Source of the DNA: Pseudomonas sp. Os17
Lineage (GTDB): Bacteria; Pseudomonadota; Gammaproteobacteria; Pseudomonadales; Pseudomonadaceae
DNA: 64,000 nt
Assembly: GCF_001547895.1 (NCBI RefSeq)
Contig: NZ_AP014627.1
Span: 2,669,501-2,733,500 of the forward strand
Direction: 5' to 3'
Shown here: piece by piece, positions 53,560 through 59,903 of the stretch
How positions within the stretch are numbered: position 1 is the first letter of the stretch
Layout of the letters: the number at the start of each line of letters is the position of its first letter
Made by a program: the position numbers and the translations under genes
Notes under the pieces: generated by a model
The model's database searches: none
What the model was told of the DNA's origin: nothing
Seen by the model: only the letters and a program-made list of their open reading frames with translations

Positions 53560-54204
53560 TCATCTGATTTTCTTGCCCACCTCGGCCAGCAAGGCCCGGA
53601 TCTCTTCGCGCCGGCCCTGGTCGGCCACTTCCCGACCGGGGCGCGGCGGCGCCTGCAGGGCCTTGAGCAAGGCGACCCGGGCTTCGCCGTAGCGGCCCTG
53701 GCGATACAGGTGGTCACCCCAGAAGTACAGACTATCCAGGCCCTCGGGGTTCTGCTGCAAGGCTTGCCGGAGCAACTCCTCGGCCTTGTCGGCGTCGCCG
53801 AAACCGATGGGCCAGCCGGGAACGCGATCATACAGCGCGGCGAGGCTGGTGTAGGCGGAACCTTGCAGGGCCTTGGGGTCCAGGCCCAGGGCCAGTTCCA
53901 GGTCGGCCTTGGCCGCCTTGGCCTTGCTCAGGGCGCCGAGTCCGCCCTGGGCGCCGGCCCAACTGCTGGTGACGATGCCCGACCAGATCCAGGCCTCCGC
54001 CAGCGCGGGACGCTCCTGGGTAAAGGCCCGGGTTTGCGTGGCCAGTTGTTCAAAGGCCGCCGCCCGCTGCTCGGCCGGCAGTTGGTACTGAATGTGCGCC
54101 CAGCCTTGCTGGATACCGTTCAGACGCTGCTGGTCGGCGGCATCCAGGGCCCAGGCGGGCAGGCTCAGACAGCCCAGCAACAATGCACTGATCAGGGTTT
54201 TCAT
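53560..54204 (-). CDS. Periplasmic TPR-like protein of the hemolysin-ligase operon
   Basis: The 214-residue product has a signal peptide (MKTLISALLLGCLSLPAWA, cleaved after AWA at about 19) and helical TPR-like repeats (AEAWIWSGIVTSSWAGAQGG, ADLELALGLDPKALQGSAYTSLAALYDR, AEELLRQALQQNPEGLDSLYFWGDHLYRQGRYGEARVAL in pieces). It starts inside the stop codon of the short-chain dehydrogenase (4-bp overlap). Its role in the operon is unknown; a scaffold or sensor in the periplasm for the kinase encoded two genes later is plausible. Confidence 0.82.
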   Translation of the reverse strand: MKTLISALLLGCLSLPAWALDAADQQRLNGIQQGWAHIQYQLPAEQRAAAFEQLATQTRAFTQERPALAEAWIWSGIVTSSWAGAQGGLGALSKAKAAKADLELALGLDPKALQGSAYTSLAALYDRVPGWPIGFGDADKAEELLRQALQQNPEGLDSLYFWGDHLYRQGRYGEARVALLKALQAPPRPGREVADQGRREEIRALLAEVGKKIR

Positions 54205-55010
54205 GGTTCCTCGTGCTCCCGTTCGGAACGGATGCTCAGCCGCCGGATCAGCGGCAGGTGTTTGCGCAGGCCGCGATCCACCAGATTCGGCAGCAGGCTG
54301 TTGAGGCGGACAAAGAAACGTTCCGGCCAGCCCAGGTACAACTCGCGGTGGTCGCCGGCGATGGCGTGCAGCACCGCATTGGCCACTGTCTGCGGATCGT
54401 CGACATTGCTTTTCAAGGCATCGTTCAAGGCCTGGGCCGCGGGGCTGTTCATGCTGGTGCGGGTGGCGCGCGGCGCCACATAGAGCACGTTGACCCGGGT
54501 GTCCGCCAGCTCCCGGCGCAGGGCCTCGGAAAAACCGCGCAGGGCGAACTTGCTGGCGCAGTAGGCGGCGTAGCCGGGGTAGCCGATGGAGCCGTAGGTG
54601 GAGCCGACGTTGACCACCATGGCGCTGGGAGCCTGTTGCAGCAGGGGCAGCAGCAGGCGGGTCAGGCACATCGGCGCGCCGATGTTGACCGCCAGCATGG
54701 CGTTGATCTCGGCATCGTCGAGCTGTTCGAGCATGGCGAAGTGGTTGATTCCGGCGGCGTTGATCAACAGGTTGACCCCGCCGATGGCCTCGGCGGCCAG
54801 CAGCACCTTGCGTCGGTCGCTGAGGAAGGTCAGCTCCGCCGAGACCCAGCACAGCTGGTCGGGGTAGCGCGCCAGCAGGTGGGCCAGGGGCTCCTTGTGC
54901 CGGGCCACGGCCAGCACCCGGGCACCACTGGCGCACAGGGCCTCGGTGATGGCCAGGCCGATGCCGCCACTGGCGCCGGTGAGCACCGCGCGGGTTTCAG
55001 GCAGACGCAT
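54201..55010 (-). CDS. Short-chain dehydrogenase/reductase (SDR)
   Basis: The 269-residue enzyme has the classical SDR signatures: AVLTGASGGIGLAITEALC (cofactor TGxxxGxG), NLLINAAGINHFAM (NAG), Ser in VVNVGSTYGSIGYPGYAAYCASKFALRGF with the catalytic YxxxK as YCASK. It should oxidise or reduce a hydroxyl/carbonyl group, probably in a product of the adjacent ligase/diiron enzyme. Its ATG overlaps the end of the heme-oxygenase-fold gene by 14 bp, and its stop overlaps the TPR gene. Confidence 0.9.
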   Translation of the reverse strand: MRLPETRAVLTGASGGIGLAITEALCASGARVLAVARHKEPLAHLLARYPDQLCWVSAELTFLSDRRKVLLAAEAIGGVNLLINAAGINHFAMLEQLDDAEINAMLAVNIGAPMCLTRLLLPLLQQAPSAMVVNVGSTYGSIGYPGYAAYCASKFALRGFSEALRRELADTRVNVLYVAPRATRTSMNSPAAQALNDALKSNVDDPQTVANAVLHAIAGDHRELYLGWPERFFVRLNSLLPNLVDRGLRKHLPLIRRLSIRSEREHEEP

Positions 55011-55671
55011 GGGCGCTCTCCCCGACACGTGGCAGACCACGGAACATCTCGCTGTACAGGTGGTAGACCACCTTCGAGGCATGGATCACTGCGGCCTGGT
55101 CGGAAGGATCGTCGAGACGATCCATCAGGCGCCGGTAGGTCTGCATGTGTTCGATGTCCAGGGCGCCGTGGGACGCCAGGTAGCTGAACGCGCTCTGCGG
55201 CAGTTGCAGCGTCTCCCGTATGCTGCCGGCGGCCAGGGTGGCCAGGGCGATGCTGGTGCCTTCCAGCACGTTGACCATGCCGAACAGGCCCACCGGGTTG
55301 CCGCGGGCGATCAGGTCGTAGAGAAAGCTCACCATCAGTTCGATGGCCAGGCAGGGCTGACCGTCGCGCACCGCCAGGCGCTCGCCGCCGCAGGCGACGA
55401 TGTCGTTGAGCACCCATTGTTCGTGGCCGTACTCGTCCTCGATGTACTCGCACACCGCGCCGCGCAGCCATTCCAGGCGCTCGGGCAGGCGGGCGCCGCA
55501 AGCCATCATCAGCGGCACGGTGTGGCGCACGTGGTAGTAGGCCTGGACCAGGAAGGCCCGGTAGCCCTCAAGGCTGACCTGGCCCGCCAGGGCTTCACGA
55601 ATGATCGGCAGGTTGAACAGTTGCTCCCGCTCCTGGGCGGTGGCCGCTTGCAGTTGGTCAAAAAAACTCAT
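54997..55671 (-). CDS. Heme-oxygenase-fold protein, putative diiron oxidase/TenA-like (iron-containing redox enzyme family)
   Basis: The 224-residue all-helical product has a full set of possible metal ligands in heme-oxygenase-like diiron order: E80-x-x-H83 (DEYGHEQ), E137 (NVLEGTS), H168 and D172-x-x-H175 (SHGALDIEH), with H47/H50 in the first core helix. TenA thiaminases lack this set, so an iron oxygenase or oxidase, like UndA-type fatty-acid enzymes in the broad fold, is more likely. It is coupled to an AMP-ligase (4-bp overlap) and an SDR (14-bp overlap), so an acyl substrate made available by the ligase is plausible. The reaction is unknown. Confidence 0.8.
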   Translation of the reverse strand: MSFFDQLQAATAQEREQLFNLPIIREALAGQVSLEGYRAFLVQAYYHVRHTVPLMMACGARLPERLEWLRGAVCEYIEDEYGHEQWVLNDIVACGGERLAVRDGQPCLAIELMVSFLYDLIARGNPVGLFGMVNVLEGTSIALATLAAGSIRETLQLPQSAFSYLASHGALDIEHMQTYRRLMDRLDDPSDQAAVIHASKVVYHLYSEMFRGLPRVGESAHASA

Positions 55672-57149
55672 GACGATGATTCCTCGGAGTGAACAGTCGG
55701 GCAGAGCAGGTCGCGATAGTGTTCGACGATGGCCTCGCGACGAGGCCGGCCGTTGGCGGTCAGCAGGCCGTTGGCCGGGGTGAAGGGCTGTTGCAGGCGG
55801 GTCCAGTGATGGACCTGGGCGTAGTCGGGCAAGGCCTCGTTGGCCTGGGCCACGGCGGCGGCCAGCTGGCTGTCGCTGCAGTCCGCGCGGTGGGGCCAGA
55901 GCAGGGCGTGGTTGCGGGGCTGGGCCTCGCCGTAGACGAAGGCCTGGGCAATGTGGCTGCGCTGGGTCAGTTCGGCCTCGACCCATTCGGGGTTGACGTT
56001 GCGCCCGTAGCTGGTGACGAACTGATGCTTCTTGCGGCCCTTGAGGTAGAGGTAGCCGTCGCTGTCGAACTCGCCGATATCACCGCTGTGCCACCAGCCA
56101 TCGGTCGTCGCGGTCTGCCCCAGGTAGCCCAGCAGCACCGAGCCCTCGATCAGTACCTCGCCATCGGCCGCCAGATGCACCCGGACATGGGGCAAGGGCT
56201 GGCCGACGCTGCCCGGACGATGTGCCCCGGGACGATTGAGGCACACCACCGAGGCGCATTCCGACAGCCCGTAGCCTTCGTAGACCGGCAGGCCCAGGCG
56301 TTGGGCCCGTTGCAGCAGCTCCAGGGACACCTTGGCCCCGCCGACCGCGGCGAAACGCAGGTGGGCGGGGTTGAACTGGCGCTGCTCGGCGGCGGCCACC
56401 AGCAACAGCAGCAACTGTGGCACCAGGATCAGGCTCTCGGCCTGGCGCTGGGCCAGGCAGCCGAGCAGGGTCGGCGCGTCGACGCCGCTGGCGCCCTGGA
56501 TGCCCAGGGTCTTCTGGCTGGGCAGGCTGAGGGTGGCCCCGGCGTAGAGCGCGGCGTAGCAGCCCAGGTTTTCCAGAAGAATCCCCAGCGGCAGCAGCGC
56601 CAGGTGATGGCGCGGATTGCTGGAATGACTGGCCTGCTCCAGCTCCCGGGCCACCCGCAGCAGGCTGTCGGCGCCCAGGCATACGCCCTTGGGGGTGCCG
56701 GTGGTGCCGGAGGTGAAGGTCAGTTTCGCGGTGCCCGGGGGCATGATCGACGGCCCGTCGAAGCGCCGGCGCCAGAACTCGCCCTGGCGCTGGTAGCCGG
56801 CGGCTTGCAGCGCCGCGTCCTGGCCGTCTTCGGCCACCAGCAGTTCGGCGCGGCTGTGTTCCAGGCAATGCAGGCGCTGGGCGTCGGTGAAGAACGGTGG
56901 CAGGGTCAGGCAGGCCAGGCCCTCGAACAGCGCGGCCAGATCCCACAGCAGCAGTTCCGGGCCGTTGTCCAGGGCCAGCGCCACGACCTGCACCTGTTCA
57001 TCGCGCAGGCGTTGCTGGCGGTAGATCACCTCGGCGTAGAGGGTGGCGTAGTCCAGGCGCAGGCGGTCGCCCCACAGCGCGATATGCACGGTCTTTTGTT
57101 CGGCGTGTTGGCGAAGCGCTTCCTTGAAACGCTGCACTTCAAGCGACAT
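55668..57149 (-). CDS. AMP-dependent synthetase/ligase, long-chain acyl type
   Basis: The 493-residue ANL enzyme has the P-loop LTFTSGTTGTPKGVCLG, YEGYGLSECASVV, HSGDIGEFDSDGYLYLKGRKK and the hinge region. At the end, where most ANL enzymes have the adenylating Lys (GK), it reads LLTANGRPRREAIVEH, with Arg in place of Lys. So the adenylation half-reaction may be altered, or the substrate differs. It should activate an acyl acid for transfer. It overlaps the hemolysin-family gene by 11 bp and the diiron gene by 4 bp. ATG 57149 (MSLEVQRF) starts the domain. Confidence 0.88.
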   Translation of the reverse strand: MSLEVQRFKEALRQHAEQKTVHIALWGDRLRLDYATLYAEVIYRQQRLRDEQVQVVALALDNGPELLLWDLAALFEGLACLTLPPFFTDAQRLHCLEHSRAELLVAEDGQDAALQAAGYQRQGEFWRRRFDGPSIMPPGTAKLTFTSGTTGTPKGVCLGADSLLRVARELEQASHSSNPRHHLALLPLGILLENLGCYAALYAGATLSLPSQKTLGIQGASGVDAPTLLGCLAQRQAESLILVPQLLLLLVAAAEQRQFNPAHLRFAAVGGAKVSLELLQRAQRLGLPVYEGYGLSECASVVCLNRPGAHRPGSVGQPLPHVRVHLAADGEVLIEGSVLLGYLGQTATTDGWWHSGDIGEFDSDGYLYLKGRKKHQFVTSYGRNVNPEWVEAELTQRSHIAQAFVYGEAQPRNHALLWPHRADCSDSQLAAAVAQANEALPDYAQVHHWTRLQQPFTPANGLLTANGRPRREAIVEHYRDLLCPTVHSEESSS

Positions 57150-57816
57150 GACTGCTCTCCTCGAACGACAGCGGCAGGCCCAGGCGGTTGAACATCCCCA
57201 TGTTGCGCAAATGGATGAACCCCGCGCGGATACTGCCCACATGCACGGCTGGCTGGCTCTGGTAATAGCTGCCCCAGTGATGACGGTCTTCACCCAGGCG
57301 CTCGGGGTCGGCCGCGCACAGGGTCAGGGGGCGCAGGCCCAGGCGATGGAAACTGTTGACCAGGCCGACGTTGCCGGTGAACGCCACCCATTCCAGGTCA
57401 CCCATGGCCAGCAGCCAGGTGATGGCGATGATCGACAGCCGCGCGCTGCCGGTGTCGCTGGCCGCCAGGTTGCCCACTTCCACCACGCCCTGGCGTTCCA
57501 CCGGGCGTTGTGCGGCGAGGTTGATCAGGTCCTCGATGGGCTCGTCCAGGTAGCGTTCCAGAAACAGCGGGCCAGCCTTGGCCAGGCGCACCCCGGCCAC
57601 GGCGCACAGCGCGCCCTGGAGATCGCTGAGGCCGAACAGCTCGGGCATGAATTGACGGATATCGGCGCCGTGAACCTGGCGAAAGCGCTGGCTGACGTAG
57701 GTTTCGAAAAGTGCTCGCTGCCCGTCCCCGGGCAGGCTGCGGTCCAGGGTCAGGGGTGGGGCGCAGTCGCGCCCGAAATGCAGCGGCAGATGGATGTTCC
57801 AGTCGAAGCCAGGCAT
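57139..57816 (-). CDS. Thermostable hemolysin family protein (GNAT-like fold)
   Basis: The 225-residue product fits the thermostable hemolysin family: ADIRQFMPELFGL, AVAGVRLAKAGPLFLERYLDEPIEDL, VVEVGNLAASDTGSARLSI, WVAFTGNVGLVNSFHRLGL and HWGSYYQSQPAVHVG. There is no signal peptide or transmembrane helix, so a true hemolysin is doubtful; the family shares the GNAT/autoinducer-synthase fold, so an acyltransferase role is more likely. It is the first gene of the seven-gene operon, 11 bp overlapping the ligase. Boxes for a PmrA/QseB-type regulator are upstream. Confidence 0.85.
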   Translation of the reverse strand: MPGFDWNIHLPLHFGRDCAPPLTLDRSLPGDGQRALFETYVSQRFRQVHGADIRQFMPELFGLSDLQGALCAVAGVRLAKAGPLFLERYLDEPIEDLINLAAQRPVERQGVVEVGNLAASDTGSARLSIIAITWLLAMGDLEWVAFTGNVGLVNSFHRLGLRPLTLCAADPERLGEDRHHWGSYYQSQPAVHVGSIRAGFIHLRNMGMFNRLGLPLSFEESSHVA

Positions 57817-57865
57817 TGATATAGAGCCTCCCGGGGCGTGTTGGGGAGGAGTATCGGCAGGCTTT

Positions 57866-57882
57866 CTTAAGCCAATCTGAAG
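57866..57882. promoter_or_regulatory. PmrA/QseB-type box 1 (hemolysin-operon side)
   Basis: CTTAAG-CCAAT-CTGAAG is a direct repeat of a CTTAAG-like hexamer with 5-bp spacer, 50 bp upstream of the operon start. This is the form bound by PmrA/QseB-type OmpR regulators, and such a regulator is encoded in the operon itself. Autoregulation is the simple inference. Confidence 0.7.
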
Positions 57883-57906
57883 ATGGCAAAGAGACAGTTC
57901 TGCGCT

Positions 57907-57923
57907 CTTCAGGTTGCCTTAAG
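57907..57923. promoter_or_regulatory. PmrA/QseB-type box 2 (cytochrome b561 side)
   Basis: CTTCAG-GTTGC-CTTAAG is the reverse complement arrangement of box 1 (same hexamers, different spacer), 103 bp upstream of the divergent cytochrome b561 start. The pair points one box at each transcription unit, so the cytochrome gene is likely in the same regulon. Confidence 0.68.
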
Positions 57924-58025
57924 GCTGGCCCGGCAAGGTGGCGCACCCGGGCAGCGAAAGGCGTTGCACGGGCCCTGCGACGACCTGAACGACTCGGGCG
58001 TCCCGAACCACCGTGAGGACTGTGT

Positions 58026-58571
58026 ATGACTGCTGAAACCGCACCGCTGCGTTACGCGCGACTGTCGATCCTGATGCACTGGCTGATGCTGGCGCTGTTC
58101 GTCGGCGTCTACGCCTGTATCGAACTCAAGGGCCTGATGCCCCGGGGCAGCACGGCCCGGGGCCTGTTTTTAGGACTGCACAGCCTGTTCGGCATCAGCA
58201 TCTTTGCCCTGGTGTGGATTCGCCTGCTGGCGCGCCTGCAACCACGGCCGGCGATTTCCCCGGCGCCGGCGGCCTGGCAGACCGGGCTGTCGCACCTGAT
58301 GCACCTGATTTTGTATGGCCTGATGATCGCCACGCCGCTGCTGGCCTGGCTGATGCTCTCGGCGGCGGGCAAGCCGGTGCCTTACTTCGAGTTCTTCCTG
58401 CCGGCTGCGCCGGTGCCCGTGGACCCGGACCAGGCGCGTTTCTTCAAGCACTGGCACGAACAACTGGGCAACGCCGGCTACTGGCTGATCGGCCTGCACG
58501 CCGCGGCCGGGCTGTTCCACCACTACTGGGTGGGCGACAACACCCTCAAGCGCATGCTGCCGGGCCGCTAG
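58026..58571 (+). CDS. Cytochrome b561 family membrane protein
   Basis: The 181-residue product has four transmembrane helices with haem-ligand histidines in RLSILMHWLMLALF, LGLHSLFGISIF, GLSHLMHLILYGLMI and LIGLHAAAGLFHHYWV. It is a diheme b561 of the YceJ/YodB type, moving electrons between the quinone pool or periplasm and a partner. It is divergent from the hemolysin-ligase operon with shared regulator boxes, so it may supply or remove electrons for the enzymes encoded there. Confidence 0.92.
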   Translation: MTAETAPLRYARLSILMHWLMLALFVGVYACIELKGLMPRGSTARGLFLGLHSLFGISIFALVWIRLLARLQPRPAISPAPAAWQTGLSHLMHLILYGLMIATPLLAWLMLSAAGKPVPYFEFFLPAAPVPVDPDQARFFKHWHEQLGNAGYWLIGLHAAAGLFHHYWVGDNTLKRMLPGR

Positions 58572-58584
58572 TCGGCGGGGGCCC

Positions 58585-59691
58585 TCAGGGGATCGACAGC
58601 TCGAAATGCGCGCTGGCCACGGGTTCGCCGTTGACCAGCAACTGCACGCCATGGCGCCCCGGATAATGGCGCCGGGTGGTCAGCTCACGGATCGGCTGGC
58701 TGCGGCCCAGGTCCACCTGGGTCAGGGCGGGCAGGGTGAAGGTCTTGAGCTTGAACACCTTGCTCGCCGTGGCGCCGGAGGCCTTGACGTAGTCGATGGC
58801 GTAATCCACCACCAGGCGCTGGTCGCGGGGGCTGGTGGAAGCCAGGGTCAGGGACAGATTGAGGCGTTCGCCCAGGCGCAACTGCCCGGGAGTGACCTGA
58901 AAGCGCCTGACGTCGACCTCGGCCCGGGCCCCGGCGCCGATGATCGCCAGGGCCCGGCGCTCGCCCTGCTTGATCAGGCTGCGCAGGGCATGGCGGGCGA
59001 TCCAGGCGCTGTGGGGATTATCCAGGGGCCAGCCTTCCAGGCGCTGCATGACCCACTGCGGATGGTCCTTGGTGATGTCGTTGAGGTGGTTGGCCACCGA
59101 CTTGCGCACGTACAGGCTGGGGTCGCTCCTCAGGCGTTCGAGAATCGGCGCCGCCAGCTGCGGGTCGGCCTGCAGCTGTTCCAGGCGAAACGACCAGGGC
59201 AGCCGCGGGCGACTGCCCTCGCTGGCCAGGCGGCGCACGTGTTCATCCGGGTCGCCGGCCCATTCCTGCATCTGGGCCAGGGTGCGGGCGCAATCCTGGC
59301 GCAGGAAATGCCGCACGGCGAATTCCGAGGAGCCGAAGCCGGTGAAGTACTTCAATGCCGCCATCGACAACTCGAAGTCATGCAGGCCATGGCTGGCCAC
59401 GTAATGCGGCAGGAAGATGCACACGAAGCGGCTGTTCAGGCGCGGCGCCAGGGCCCGCAGCAATGCCAGGCTGGTGGGGTAGTCCAGCTCCAGCACCTGA
59501 TGCAGGCTGTCGCTGACCCGGGCCAGGCGCTGCATCAACGACAGCTCGGCGAGGTTGTGGCCGGCCAGTTGCAGGAAGCGCTGGCGGTCGAAGGCCGGGT
59601 GCACCGCGAACATGGCGTCGGCGATGTGCTCCAGGCGTTGCTGGTTGAAGATTTCCTTGAGGGCCGGGGCGTTCTCTTGGGTGGAGCTCAT
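58585..59691 (-). CDS. DNA alkylation repair protein (AlkD-like HEAT-repeat)
   Basis: The 368-residue product has N-terminal HEAT-like repeats (about 1-240) as in AlkD/AlkC glycosylases: HPAFDRQRFLQLAG, SSEFAVRHFLRQD, SDPSLYVRKSVANHLNDITKDHP, SAWIARHALRSLIKQGERRAL, with the DPSLYVRKSVANHLND block typical. The last 110 residues form a beta-rich domain (VDVRRFQVTPGQLRLGERLNLSLTL) as found in AlkC. So it is probably an AlkC-type 3-methyladenine glycosylase. ATG 59691 (MSSTQENAP) follows a GGAG-type ribosome site better than the upstream frame. Confidence 0.85.
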   Translation of the reverse strand: MSSTQENAPALKEIFNQQRLEHIADAMFAVHPAFDRQRFLQLAGHNLAELSLMQRLARVSDSLHQVLELDYPTSLALLRALAPRLNSRFVCIFLPHYVASHGLHDFELSMAALKYFTGFGSSEFAVRHFLRQDCARTLAQMQEWAGDPDEHVRRLASEGSRPRLPWSFRLEQLQADPQLAAPILERLRSDPSLYVRKSVANHLNDITKDHPQWVMQRLEGWPLDNPHSAWIARHALRSLIKQGERRALAIIGAGARAEVDVRRFQVTPGQLRLGERLNLSLTLASTSPRDQRLVVDYAIDYVKASGATASKVFKLKTFTLPALTQVDLGRSQPIRELTTRRHYPGRHGVQLLVNGEPVASAHFELSIP

Positions 59692-59822
59692 GGGGCGTAT
59701 CCATTCAAAGGCGAGGCGGCGCTCACTGTACACAACCCCTCCTGACAGAACCTGACGGTAGTCGCTGGAGGGAATGGTGTGTCCTTGCGTCCTTCAGAGC
59801 ATTTGCCGGCGTCCTCGAGGCC

Positions 59823-59892
59823 GCCTTCGCCGGCAAGCCGGCTCCTACGGAGTGTGCGTGCCGCAGGTGTAGGAGCTGGCTTGCCAGCGAAG
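59823..59892. repeat. Inverted pair of REP elements
   Basis: GCCTTCGCCGGCAAGCCGGCTCCTAC (59823-59848) and GTGTAGGAGCTGGCTTGCCAGCGAAGG (59868-59892) in opposite orientation, between the alkylation repair gene and the KefC-like gene. The same inverted form appears at 24735 and 36987. Confidence 0.9.
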
Positions 59893-59903
59893 GGAGCGCT
59901 GCG

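Noticed and set aside
54997..55671. Thiaminase TenA
   Set aside because: The fold is shared, but a diiron-type ligand set is present and the neighbours are acyl-activating, not thiamine, genes.
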